Shown in pieces: positions 25,504-34,118 of a stretch of DNA of 35,846 nucleotides (its first letter is position 1; the number at the start of each line of letters is the position of its first letter). The translations under genes and the position numbers were made by a program. The notes below the pieces were generated by a model, which worked only from the letters and a program-made list of their open reading frames with translations, was not told the origin of the DNA and made no database searches. Source of the DNA: Saprospiraceae bacterium (GTDB lineage Bacteria > Bacteroidota > Bacteroidia > Chitinophagales > Saprospiraceae); contig JAHDIP010000039.1 in NCBI GenBank assembly GCA_020630735.1, forward strand, positions 1-35,846, in the 5' to 3' direction.

Positions 25504-26199
25504 ATGAAAAATACAACACTTACTCGAATCTTAGCCGTACTCATCGTATACGTAACGCTACGCTTTTTCGGTGGCTCTTTCGGTGAAAAAGTACTTTATC
25601 CCATTAATTTGCTTGTTACATTTTTACACGAGTTTGGGCATGCGCTTGGGGCGTTAATTACAGGCGGTAAAGTTTTGGATCTTCAAATCAACATGAATGG
25701 TAGTGGATTTACAAGAACACAAGGAGGCTCTATGGCTATTATTTTGATGGGAGGTTATATTGGTTCGGCTATTTTAGGAAACATATTGTTTTATATTGGT
25801 GCTCGCTTACCTCGCTTTTCCAGTATTACTTTAAATGTGTTGGCTTTTGCGATGATGTTTTCGGGTATCATGTGGTTCAACTCTCTTTTTACAACTGGCT
25901 TTCTCATCTTATTTGGATTAGCTTTATTCTTTATAGCCAATAAAACCGCTTTCGATCAAGAAGTTTTGATGTTTTTAGGTTTGGCTACGATCATCTATAT
26001 CATCCAAGATTTTAATGTTGGACCTACATCCGATTTAGAACGTTATGCAGAACTTTTTGTCATTGTTCCTACTTCTTGGTGGATGTACATTTGGTTAGTG
26101 ATTGTTCTTCTTTTATTTGTTTTTAATATTCGATTGATTTTTAAAGGAATTGCTACAAAAGAAGTGCAGTCCTACGATTCAACACCTTTAGATCAATAA
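25504..26199 (+). CDS. M50-family membrane metallopeptidase-like protein
   Basis: The 231-residue membrane protein has about six hydrophobic segments. The zinc motif HEFGH (His42, Glu43, His46) sits at the end of the first or second helix (LLVTFLHEFGHALGALITGG), as in the M50B-like family. The following GSGFTRTQGGSMAIILMGGYIGSA resembles the conserved glycine-rich turn near the active site. M50 proteases cut substrates within the membrane, but many short relatives have no known substrate. It lies 3 bases after the thioesterase stop. The zinc site is clear; the third ligand, expected as an Asp in a later helix, was not identified with confidence. Confidence 0.8.
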   Translation: MKNTTLTRILAVLIVYVTLRFFGGSFGEKVLYPINLLVTFLHEFGHALGALITGGKVLDLQINMNGSGFTRTQGGSMAIILMGGYIGSAILGNILFYIGARLPRFSSITLNVLAFAMMFSGIMWFNSLFTTGFLILFGLALFFIANKTAFDQEVLMFLGLATIIYIIQDFNVGPTSDLERYAELFVIVPTSWWMYIWLVIVLLLFVFNIRLIFKGIATKEVQSYDSTPLDQ

Positions 26200-26248
26200 G
26201 GGAAGCTGCGGACTTTTTTTTTGTTGAATAGAGTAATAGATATATTAG

Positions 26249-26923
26249 ATGCAAGAACCTTTTAATGAAGCGAATGAGTTTGCTGTCTATTTTGAGATTC
26301 AAACTCAAATGAGAGAAAAAGTAATAAAAGTAGATCAATTAGATGCTCCAATTAAGTTTGTTGCTGGAGTAGATGTTGCTTATGACGAAGCAGCAAATAA
26401 AATGATCGGTGCTGCCGTAGTATTAGATTCCGAAACACTAGAAGTCGTTGATCAAGCAATTCATGAAATGGATATTACTTTTCCATATGTGCCAGGTTTA
26501 TTTTCATTCAGAGAAATACCTGCATTAAAAGAAGCTATTCAACAATTAACAACAAAACCTTCGTTGATTATTTGTGATGGACATGGCATTGCGCATCCTA
26601 AAAATGTTGGAATGGCAACGCACCTTGGTATCGAATTAGATATTCCTACTATTGGCTGTGGCAAAACTAAATTAGTAGGAGATTACGATCGCTCCACGTT
26701 AGATGAAAATCGAGGTGCAATTCAAGAATTGGTTTGGAATGATGAAGTTGTAGGTGTAGCTCTCCGAACACAAGAAAAGATTAAACCTGTCTTTGTCTCT
26801 ATCGGACACCGTATTAGTCTTCCAACAGCTATGCACTGGGTTTTAAAAATGTGTCCTGCTTACCGTTTACCTGAAACAACAAGACAAGCTGATCAATTGG
26901 TCAATAAGATGATGAAAAACTAA
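26249..26923 (+). CDS. nfi: endonuclease V (deoxyinosine 3'-endonuclease)
   Basis: Endonuclease V cuts the second phosphodiester bond 3' to a deaminated base such as deoxyinosine. The 224-residue length fits, and the metal ligands are in the family positions: Asp42 in GVDVAY, Glu89 in SFREIPAL and Asp110 in ICDGHGIAHP. The PYVPGLFSFRE wedge motif that recognises the lesion is present. The C-terminal VSIGHRISLPTA fits the family. It lies 49 bases after the M50 gene, in the same direction, and could be read from the same promoter. Its stop is 33 bases from the convergent CHU_C gene. Confidence 0.95.
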   Translation: MQEPFNEANEFAVYFEIQTQMREKVIKVDQLDAPIKFVAGVDVAYDEAANKMIGAAVVLDSETLEVVDQAIHEMDITFPYVPGLFSFREIPALKEAIQQLTTKPSLIICDGHGIAHPKNVGMATHLGIELDIPTIGCGKTKLVGDYDRSTLDENRGAIQELVWNDEVVGVALRTQEKIKPVFVSIGHRISLPTAMHWVLKMCPAYRLPETTRQADQLVNKMMKN

Positions 26924-26956
26924 TTTAATAGGAATTACACAAAATCCATTTTGGTT

Positions 26957-28570
26957 TCAATAAATCAAGGTAACATCACCAGAAAAAAAGGAACTACTTT
27001 GATCTTTGAAATGTACAATAGCGGAGTAAATATAAACTCCTTCAGGCATTCGTTTCCCTTTGAATTTTCCATTCCAACCATATTGGCTATCATTAGGTAA
27101 AAAGTTAGTCGCTTCAAAAAGTTGATTGCCCCAGCGATCAAAGATAATTAACTGCTCAATATTAATAACATCTCCACCATCCTGCATCATAAAAAGATCA
27201 TTGATCTTATCGCCATTAGGTGAAAAAATGTTTGGGATAAAAATTTCTTGGCAATCTTCATAAGCTACTTCGATTTGATCAAAAGCCAAACCACAAGGAT
27301 TCGATACTTGAATGGTATAGAAACCTGATTCATTAATCGTAAAAATAGAATCGGTACTACCATCTTGCCACAAATAATCAGCATAAGGAAATTGAACATC
27401 AAAAAATAAACTAGCATCTAAACAAAGTGTTGTATCATTCCCAATATCTACTTGAGGTAATGGGATGAATTCAACATCAATTTGGTCAGTAGCTAAACAA
27501 CTATCTTTGGTAATGGTTACTGCATAATAACCACTATTTGTGATGTCGATAGAAGGCATATGCTCTCCAGAAGACCATTGATAATCTACATCAGGAGTGG
27601 TAATATCTAATGTCAAGAGTTGACCTCCACATAGTGTAGTGTCATTTCCCAACTCAAAAGAAACAGGATCATCAACGACTTCTACTAAAATATCATCGTA
27701 AAATACCTGATCACAATTATCCGTAATTTTTACTGTATATAAAGTAGTCACTTCTGGAGTAGCGATTGGATTTGCAATGGTAGAATCATTGAGTGTATTT
27801 CCTGGTGACCACTCATAAGTAAATCCTTTTTTAGCATTTAGCTGATAGCTCCCTCCTATACATAATGGTATATCTTCCAAAGCATCTAGAAAAGTAGTGA
27901 ATTGAAAACAAACTACATGACGATTATTTAGCCCTCCTGTAGCAGAAGTTAAACCCCAATAGACATTTGGATCACCTCCAAAAATATCGTTTATAATATC
28001 GCCCGTATAAGAAAGTCGTTCCTCACAATCGAAATATACGTTCAAAAATTGTGTAGGAGCGTCCCAAGAAACTCGAAGGGTATGATACTCGCAATCTTCA
28101 ATATTAGGCGAAAAAAGATCGGCTTGTATTGGTCCAGCAAGATTTGTAGAACTCGCATGATCGACACTGCCATTTGTAATAATAGCGATATGGTCATAGA
28201 CAGGATCGCTGATATGAAAATTTTGATAAGTATCCATCTCAATACCTAATGCAATAGGAATAGAGGTAAAACCAATTCCGCCTCCAGGTCCGCCGAGTGT
28301 TGTGCTTATAGGTTGTAAGGCGAATACAATTCCATCAGCCCCATCAACATCTTTGCAACCAAAACTAAGATCCAAAATAACATCAAAAGAATTTTCTAAA
28401 TTAATCTTCTCTGCCCAAATCGATCCAGCTTTACCATTCACCTCAGGTGTCAGCAAATAGCAACTTTCATCTAGGGGAGTTGCTTCGCCATTTAAAATAA
28501 ATTGAGCATTAGTATTCGTGATACTAAAGATAAAGAACAAAAACAATGTTGAAATCCAGTTACCTCGCAT
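26957..28570 (-). CDS. secreted lectin-domain protein with PKD-like repeats and type IX (CHU_C) sorting domain
   Basis: The 537-residue protein has a signal peptide (to about NAQ23), an L-type lectin-like domain (about 24-228; AEKINLENSFDVILDLSFG, DGADGIVFALQ, LGIEMDTYQN), then three PKD/Ig-like domains (about 233-300, 304-368, 373-437). The last two begin with near-identical FELGNDTTLC and VDIGNDTTLC strings. A gliding-motility-associated C-terminal domain follows (443-537; IFIPNIFSPNGDKINDLF, IFDRWGNQLFEA). That tail directs secretion through the type IX system and attachment to the surface (type B). The protein probably binds glycans outside the cell as an adhesin; the ligand is unknown. 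Repeat copy C lies in sense orientation 24 bases upstream of the start. Confidence 0.92.
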   Translation of the reverse strand: MRGNWISTLFLFFIFSITNTNAQFILNGEATPLDESCYLLTPEVNGKAGSIWAEKINLENSFDVILDLSFGCKDVDGADGIVFALQPISTTLGGPGGGIGFTSIPIALGIEMDTYQNFHISDPVYDHIAIITNGSVDHASSTNLAGPIQADLFSPNIEDCEYHTLRVSWDAPTQFLNVYFDCEERLSYTGDIINDIFGGDPNVYWGLTSATGGLNNRHVVCFQFTTFLDALEDIPLCIGGSYQLNAKKGFTYEWSPGNTLNDSTIANPIATPEVTTLYTVKITDNCDQVFYDDILVEVVDDPVSFELGNDTTLCGGQLLTLDITTPDVDYQWSSGEHMPSIDITNSGYYAVTITKDSCLATDQIDVEFIPLPQVDIGNDTTLCLDASLFFDVQFPYADYLWQDGSTDSIFTINESGFYTIQVSNPCGLAFDQIEVAYEDCQEIFIPNIFSPNGDKINDLFMMQDGGDVINIEQLIIFDRWGNQLFEATNFLPNDSQYGWNGKFKGKRMPEGVYIYSAIVHFKDQSSSFFSGDVTLIY

Positions 28571-28594
28571 AGTCTATGATCTAAAGATTAGATG

Positions 28595-28699
28595 TATACA
28601 GAAACCGAAGTGGTTTTTGGATGGCCAAACAACTAAAGCTACAGAAGATCAACCGATAGCTACTAATGAGAACCCTAAAACCGAATACCGATAGGTATA
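28595..28699 (-). repeat. interspersed ~105-bp repeat, copy C
   Basis: On the minus strand it runs from TATACCTATCGGTATTCGG to TTCGGTTTCTGTATA, 105 bp. The left hairpin has a compensating wobble (ATCG with CGGT), the right hairpin is AAACC/GGTTT around a 5-base loop, and the long-range stem pairs GGTTTTAGGGT with ATCCAAAAACC. It is the only copy on the minus strand and sits directly before the CHU_C gene. Confidence 0.85.
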
Positions 28700-28753
28700 T
28701 TTCTTTAAAAAATAAAAAAATACTTACCTTGCGACTCTGTAAAATTAACTAAA

Positions 28754-29821
28754 ATGTTGAAATATATCATTAGAAGGCTGGCTTATGGAGTGTTGGTGTT
28801 GATAGCAGTAGTTGTGATTATTTCATCTATCATCTTTTTAGCTCCTGTAGACCCTGCACAGCTTACTTTTGGTCAACGTACGGATGTAGAAGCGATTGAG
28901 TCAAAGCAAAAGGAATTGGGTTTAGATCAGCCTTTATATATACAGCTAGGGATGTATTTGCAAGATATTTCACCTATCGCAGTTATTGAAGACACCAAAG
29001 CTAATCAATTAAAGTACAGTTATTTAAAGCTTATACCTTTAGGCAGTTCTGCGTTAGTTGCAAAAGCTCCATATCTGCGAGAGTCATTCCAATCAGGAAG
29101 GAGAGTCACTGAAATTCTAAAAGAAGCAATACCGCTTACCGCAATTTTAGCTTTTACGGCTATTCTTATTGCTACAATTATTGGTATCAGCCTAGGTGTC
29201 ATTGCATCACTTAAGCAAAATTCTTTTTTCGATAATATTGCTGTAGTCGTTTCTGTAATGGGTTATTCCCTTCCTAGTTATGTAACAGCAATGATATTAG
29301 CCTTGGTTTTTGGTTTCTTTTTAAATGCTTATACAGGATTAAATATTCAAGGTTCAATAAGAGAATTAAGTACTGATTTTGATACTTATGGAGAGCCCGT
29401 ATTTGTATGGAAAAACTTAATCCTTCCTGCCATTGCTCTGGGTATTCGACCTATTGCAATAATCACCCAGCTTACTCGAAGTGCGATGTTAGATGTACTA
29501 AACCAAGACTATATTAGAACGGCTAAGGCGAAAGGATTATCCTATTATACGGTCGTTATAAAACATGCTTTACGCAATGCACTCAATCCAGTAGCAACTG
29601 CAATTTCTGGTTGGTTTGCAGCATTATTGGCTGGTGCATTTTTTGTCGAGAACGTTTTTAATTTTAAAGGACTTGGAGAAGTAACAGTTACTGCTTTATT
29701 GACTTTTGATATTCCCCTTGTATTAGGTTGTGTGTTATTTACTGCTTGTGTTTTTGTTGTCATTAATATTTTGGCAGATGTCTTATATGCAATGCTTGAT
29801 CCTAGGGTTTCTTATAGTTGA
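28754..29821 (+). CDS. ABC transporter permease, DppB/OppB family
   Basis: The 355-residue membrane protein is a binding-protein-dependent permease of the dipeptide/oligopeptide class. It starts with MLKYIIRRLAYGVLVLIAVVV, the standard first helix, and has the cytoplasmic coupling loop DYIRTAKAKGLSYYTVVIKH followed by ALRNALNPV, then further helices ending MLDPRVSYS, the usual DppB C-terminus. It moves substrates across the inner membrane together with a DppC-type permease, ATPases and a binding protein. None of those are in the window, so it is an orphan whose partners lie elsewhere. The insert at about 50-110 between helix 1 and the core is normal for the family. Confidence 0.92.
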   Translation: MLKYIIRRLAYGVLVLIAVVVIISSIIFLAPVDPAQLTFGQRTDVEAIESKQKELGLDQPLYIQLGMYLQDISPIAVIEDTKANQLKYSYLKLIPLGSSALVAKAPYLRESFQSGRRVTEILKEAIPLTAILAFTAILIATIIGISLGVIASLKQNSFFDNIAVVVSVMGYSLPSYVTAMILALVFGFFLNAYTGLNIQGSIRELSTDFDTYGEPVFVWKNLILPAIALGIRPIAIITQLTRSAMLDVLNQDYIRTAKAKGLSYYTVVIKHALRNALNPVATAISGWFAALLAGAFFVENVFNFKGLGEVTVTALLTFDIPLVLGCVLFTACVFVVINILADVLYAMLDPRVSYS

Positions 29822-29858
29822 TAGAAAGGTACTTCACTTATGGTTAAAAAAATAAAGT

Positions 29859-30566
29859 ATGAATACGCCAATCGCTTTTTTACATCATTCTCAACGATTC
29901 ATAATTTTACTGGTGTCCTGCTTGCTTATATTTACTTCTTCCTGCAAAAAAGAGGAAGTTATAATTGAAGAAGAAGAAGAAACGAATAACATTGATGTTG
30001 GGGAATATAGTCTTTTACCAGAAAGTCTTGAATTGTTACCTTATTTGGGGAAAGAGCGAATAGTGTTTATAGATTCATTAGGCAATACGACTAATTTTCA
30101 AATTACAGAATTTGATTTATTTTCGTCTTCTTCAACTTATATAAAGTATGATATTTTTGAACTTGGTGATACTGTTGAGTATGACTATCGTGCAGAAATC
30201 AAACGATTTAGTCTAACGAACGATTCGTTGTCTATGACGTTTAATATGTCATTGTCATCTAAGCCTTATTATAATGATCCTGAAAGTCAAGCAGTAGCTG
30301 ATGTACTAACTATTTTTTGCACTACTTTAAATGATCCATTTTCGGGTTTTAGTGTTTTTTACGACTTAACGAATCAAAGAACTTATCCATCGCCTTTCAC
30401 CAATATATCTATTGATGAACTAGAACTATTTGGAAGAACGTTTCAGGATGTTATTGTCACTGATTATACAGAACCTAAATCTTTAATCCAATTCAATTAT
30501 GAATTCGGTATTATTTCCTTTACTGATCACGAGGGAAAAACTTGGCGCTTTGAGGCTTTAAACTAA
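29859..30566 (+). CDS. lipoprotein of unknown function
   Basis: The 235-residue protein has a lipoprotein signal (LIFTSSC, Cys29) preceded by a 12-residue polar start, then a tract of Glu residues (EEVIIEEEEETNN) and a beta-rich body ending WRFEALN. I do not recognise a family. The acidic stretch after the lipidated Cys may act as a surface-export signal, since charged residues just after the Cys direct lipoproteins to the surface in Bacteroidota. It lies 37 bases after the permease gene and 87 bases before the M23 peptidase gene, on the same strand, so it may belong with either. Confidence 0.7.
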   Translation: MNTPIAFLHHSQRFIILLVSCLLIFTSSCKKEEVIIEEEEETNNIDVGEYSLLPESLELLPYLGKERIVFIDSLGNTTNFQITEFDLFSSSSTYIKYDIFELGDTVEYDYRAEIKRFSLTNDSLSMTFNMSLSSKPYYNDPESQAVADVLTIFCTTLNDPFSGFSVFYDLTNQRTYPSPFTNISIDELELFGRTFQDVIVTDYTEPKSLIQFNYEFGIISFTDHEGKTWRFEALN

Positions 30567-30653
30567 ATTTAGTTTTTAATATTCTGAAAACGAATTGCTA
30601 TTCGGGTAGCCAAATAATTAGAGGGACTGACTTTACCTGTAAAAAAATAATTG

Positions 30654-32582
30654 ATGAAGAAGATTGCCCACATTCTACTTTTTTTGTTTTGTTCTATTTA
30701 TTGTTTTGCACAATCAGTAATGACTACTGCTGTAGGTGGTGAGTATGTGTATGAAAACAGTGAACCCTGTTTATCAGTAGCCGAACATAGCGCTATAGCC
30801 ACTCGTCTGTATGAGAATGCTGCACGACTTAGGGCAGAAGGAGTTTTGCCAGATGTAGATGATCGAAGATTATTGCTAACGACATTTGACTGGCCGCTTC
30901 GTCAAAAATCAGCTTTGGGATATAATAGTTATTATGGAATATCTAATTTTGTAGATCAAAATCCTAATACTGGACTTCTGGATTATAATTGTGATGATCG
31001 TACTTATGATGGTCATAATGGAATTGACATTAGCACTTGGCCCTTCCCTTGGTATATTTATGATAATGATTTAGTTGAAATAATTGCAGGAGCAGCTGGA
31101 GTTATTATTGGTAAAGATGATGGACAGGATGATGACCATTGTTCCTGTAGTGGTACTTGGAATGCTGTTTATATTCAGCATGCAGATGGTTCGATTGCGT
31201 GGTATGGACATTTGAAGAACAACTCCTTGACGAATAAAGCTGTAGGAGCGTCAGTAGTAGCTGGCGAATATTTAGGAGTCTTGGCTAGTTCTGGTTGTTC
31301 GACTGGACCACATCTACATTTTGAAGTTTATGAATCTACTCCTTATATCGATGCGAATTTAATTGACCCTTTTTCGGGAGCTTGCAATTCTAATAATACT
31401 CAATCTTGGTGGGCAGATCAAAAAGCAAACAGAGAGCCAACGATTAATGCAGTATTGACCCATAGTGCTCCACCTTTGCATGGTTGCCCTGGAGTAGACG
31501 AAGTACCAAACTTTGATAATTCATTTACGCCTGATGATGAGATTTTTACTGCTTTTTATTTTCATGATCAAATAGCAGGCTCTACTTGTGATTTTCGATT
31601 GATAGAACCTGATAATACTGTTTATTCTACTTGGGATATGGTATTTGATGATACGTATTCGTTTTCTTGGTGGTATTGGTCTTGGTATTTACCTACAAAT
31701 GGTTCTTTTGGAACCTGGAAATTAGAGGCAAGTTATCAGGGGGAAACGGTGACACATTATTTTAACTATAGTTCTGGTTTTTGTGAGCCACCAACTAATC
31801 CAATGGCTACTGTAATTAGCGGAAATGTTGTAAAAATAGAGTGGACAAGTGCTATAGATGCAGAACGATATCGAGTTCGTTATCGACCTGTAGGTGGTAC
31901 TTGGACTGAACGATTAACTGCAGGAATGGAGACTTTTCGTTTTCTAAATGAACTAACAGTAAATACTACTTATGAATGCCAATTGAAAACGAATTGTACA
32001 GCAAGTAATTCTGTCTGGTCAAGTTCATTTAGTTTTACAACTACAAATGATGTTTGTAATTTTCCAATTACTACAAGTGTAAGTAATATTTCGGCTACTT
32101 CAGCCTCACCATATTGGGGAAGCTACCCTGATGATGAGAAGTATAAGATAAAGTATAAAAACAACAATGGAGGCTCAGCAACCACTGTAACTGTAAATGC
32201 AACTCAGTATCAGATTAATAATTTAAGTTCAAATACAAGCTATAATTACAGATTAAAAACGAAGTGTCCTAATGGCTGGACAAATTGGTCAGGTAAAAAT
32301 TATTTTACAACTACAAATAGCATAAATGAAGAACCCTATTTGACTCGAAAATCAGACGCATCTGGTATTTTACTTTATCCTAATCCAGCTACCAATGTTT
32401 TAAATATAGAATCATCAATAGCCTTTTCATCCATTCAAATTTGTGATATACATGGTAGAATAGTAAGTCTTTCAGAAAAATCAAGTAAGGCAATTGATCT
32501 TTCTTCTTTATCCAGCGGAGTTTATTGGATTCGATTGCTCTCCGATGACGGTGATATTATCAAGCGCTTTATCAAGCAATAA
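30654..32582 (+). CDS. secreted M23 metallopeptidase with two fibronectin III domains and type IX (type A) sorting tail
   Basis: The 642-residue protein has a signal peptide (to FAQ20), an M23/LytM peptidase (about 100-240), a beta-rich linker, two fibronectin type III domains (about 378-465 and 468-555) and a type A sorting tail (about 572-642; LLYPNPATNVLNIES, GVYWIRLLSDDG, KRFIKQ). Zinc ligands are all present: His121 and Asp125 in HNGID, and His222 in GPHLHFE, with His220 and His186 (YGHL) as catalytic helpers. M23 enzymes cut peptidoglycan cross-bridges or glycine-rich proteins. With the type IX tail it should be outside the cell, so the targets may be other bacteria or matrix proteins. 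The ATG at 30654 is preferred to the TTG at 30651. Confidence 0.93.
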   Translation: MKKIAHILLFLFCSIYCFAQSVMTTAVGGEYVYENSEPCLSVAEHSAIATRLYENAARLRAEGVLPDVDDRRLLLTTFDWPLRQKSALGYNSYYGISNFVDQNPNTGLLDYNCDDRTYDGHNGIDISTWPFPWYIYDNDLVEIIAGAAGVIIGKDDGQDDDHCSCSGTWNAVYIQHADGSIAWYGHLKNNSLTNKAVGASVVAGEYLGVLASSGCSTGPHLHFEVYESTPYIDANLIDPFSGACNSNNTQSWWADQKANREPTINAVLTHSAPPLHGCPGVDEVPNFDNSFTPDDEIFTAFYFHDQIAGSTCDFRLIEPDNTVYSTWDMVFDDTYSFSWWYWSWYLPTNGSFGTWKLEASYQGETVTHYFNYSSGFCEPPTNPMATVISGNVVKIEWTSAIDAERYRVRYRPVGGTWTERLTAGMETFRFLNELTVNTTYECQLKTNCTASNSVWSSSFSFTTTNDVCNFPITTSVSNISATSASPYWGSYPDDEKYKIKYKNNNGGSATTVTVNATQYQINNLSSNTSYNYRLKTKCPNGWTNWSGKNYFTTTNSINEEPYLTRKSDASGILLYPNPATNVLNIESSIAFSSIQICDIHGRIVSLSEKSSKAIDLSSLSSGVYWIRLLSDDGDIIKRFIKQ

Positions 32583-32606
32583 GAAAAGTATATTATTGAC
32601 AACAAC

Positions 32607-32638
32607 AAAAAAGGCGATGCACGAGCATCGCCTTTTTT
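32607..32638. terminator. strong bidirectional terminator
   Basis: AAAAAAGGCGATGC (32607-32620) pairs perfectly with GCATCGCCTTTTTT (32625-32638) across an ACGA loop. It lies between the convergent M23 peptidase and ffh genes and can end both. Confidence 0.92.
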
Positions 32639-32657
32639 GATATTTGTACAAGTCGCA

Positions 32658-33995
32658 TTATTTTCTTCCTCCCATCATTCCTCCAGCCATATTACCCATT
32701 CCTTTACCTTTCGAGATTTTGTGCATCATCTTACGCATCTGGTCAAATTGTTTGATAAAAGCATTAATCTCATGAATAGAATGTCCACAACCTTTTGCGA
32801 TTCTACGCTTACGGCTCATGTTTAAGACTTCAGGGTTTTCACGTTCATGTTTTGTCATAGAGAAGATAATACATTCTACTTTAGAGAAAGCCTTATCATC
32901 AATTTCTAAGTTTTTCGTCATTTTAGCCATACCAGGAATCATGTTGATCAAACTCTTGATATCACCCATTTTCTTAATTTGATTTAGCTGACCGAGAAAA
33001 TCATTGAAATCAAATTTATTTTTACGAATCTTTTTCTCTAATCGTTTTGCTTCTTTTTCGTCAAACTGCTCTTGAGCACGTTCTACGAAAGAAACAATAT
33101 CACCCATTCCCAAAATTCGCTGCGCCATACGGTCTGGATAGAAGACATCAATGGTGTCCATCTTTTCGCCCGTACTCACAAATTTTATCGGCTTACCAAC
33201 GGTATATTTGATCGAAAGGGCAGCACCACCTCGAGTATCACCATCAAGTTTCGTTAAAACAACACCATCAAAGTTAATTCGTTCGTTAAAGGCCTTGGCA
33301 GTGTTTACTGCATCTTGACCAGTCATCGAATCTACAATAAAAAGGGTTTCTGAAGGTAGAATCCCGTTTTTAATGTTTTCAATCTCGTTCATCATTTCCT
33401 CATCGACAGCAAGACGCCCAGCTGTATCGACAATAACTACATCATATCGATTCTCCTTTGCATGAGCAACGGCATTTTGAGCAATAGAAACAGGATTTTT
33501 ATTCTCTTCTTCCTTATAGATAGGAACTTTGATCTGCTCAGAAAGTACGGTCAATTGATTAATAGCGGCAGGACGATAGACATCACAAGCAACTAAAAGA
33601 GGCTTTTTCTTACGTTTTGTTTTAAGAAAATTAGCAAGTTTAGCCGAGAAAGTTGTTTTACCAGAACCTTGAAGACCAGAAATCAAAATAACGCCTGGAT
33701 CACCATTGACGTTGATTCCTTCTTTTGCTCCTCCCATAAGTTCAATCAATTCGTCTTGAACGATCTTGATCATCAACTCACCAGGTTTTACTGCATTTAG
33801 AACATTTTTGGTTCCAAGTGCCTCTTCTTTTATCTTATCGGTGAATTCTTTAGCAATCTTATAGTTAACGTCAGCAGCTACCAAAGCACGGCGGATTTCC
33901 TTAATTGACTGAGCAATATTGATTTCCGTCAACTTTCCATCACCTTTAAGGTTTTTAAAGGCACCTTCTAAACGTTCATTTAAGCTTTCAAACAT
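32658..33995 (-). CDS. ffh: signal recognition particle protein Ffh
   Basis: Ffh is the GTPase protein of the signal recognition particle; with 4.5S RNA it carries ribosomes making membrane proteins to FtsY. The 445-residue length is normal. The N domain (1-90) is followed by the G domain with P-loop GLQGSGKT (107-114), DTAGRL as G3 and TKLDGD as G4, then the Met-rich M domain from about 300 (SRKRRIAKGCGHSIHEIN binds the RNA; tail MGNMAGGMMGG). The start ATG at 33995 has a -7 box 30 bases upstream. It is an ordinary core gene, single copy in this window. Confidence 0.98.
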   Translation of the reverse strand: MFESLNERLEGAFKNLKGDGKLTEINIAQSIKEIRRALVAADVNYKIAKEFTDKIKEEALGTKNVLNAVKPGELMIKIVQDELIELMGGAKEGINVNGDPGVILISGLQGSGKTTFSAKLANFLKTKRKKKPLLVACDVYRPAAINQLTVLSEQIKVPIYKEEENKNPVSIAQNAVAHAKENRYDVVIVDTAGRLAVDEEMMNEIENIKNGILPSETLFIVDSMTGQDAVNTAKAFNERINFDGVVLTKLDGDTRGGAALSIKYTVGKPIKFVSTGEKMDTIDVFYPDRMAQRILGMGDIVSFVERAQEQFDEKEAKRLEKKIRKNKFDFNDFLGQLNQIKKMGDIKSLINMIPGMAKMTKNLEIDDKAFSKVECIIFSMTKHERENPEVLNMSRKRRIAKGCGHSIHEINAFIKQFDQMRKMMHKISKGKGMGNMAGGMMGGRK

Positions 33996-34024
33996 ATCTT
34001 AATTAGTTAATTTTCAGAATGGTG

Positions 34025-34032
34025 CAAATATA
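34025..34032 (-). promoter_or_regulatory. -7 promoter box of ffh
   Basis: On the minus strand this reads TATATTTG followed by CACC, a full match to TAnnTTTG, 29 bases before the ATG. No convincing -33 box is seen. Confidence 0.55.
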
Positions 34033-34118
34033 GTGATTTTAGTAGAATGATGTTACACAGACTACAAATAACTTCAACAAAAATTATTCTAAATATTAAT
34101 GTTAAGCAAAGCTTTTAG

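Noticed and set aside
30580-30625. Partial likeness to the interspersed repeat (GAAAACG, then GGTAGCCAAATAATTAGAG)
   Set aside because: It resembles the middle of copy C but with many mismatches and neither conserved end, so it may be chance.
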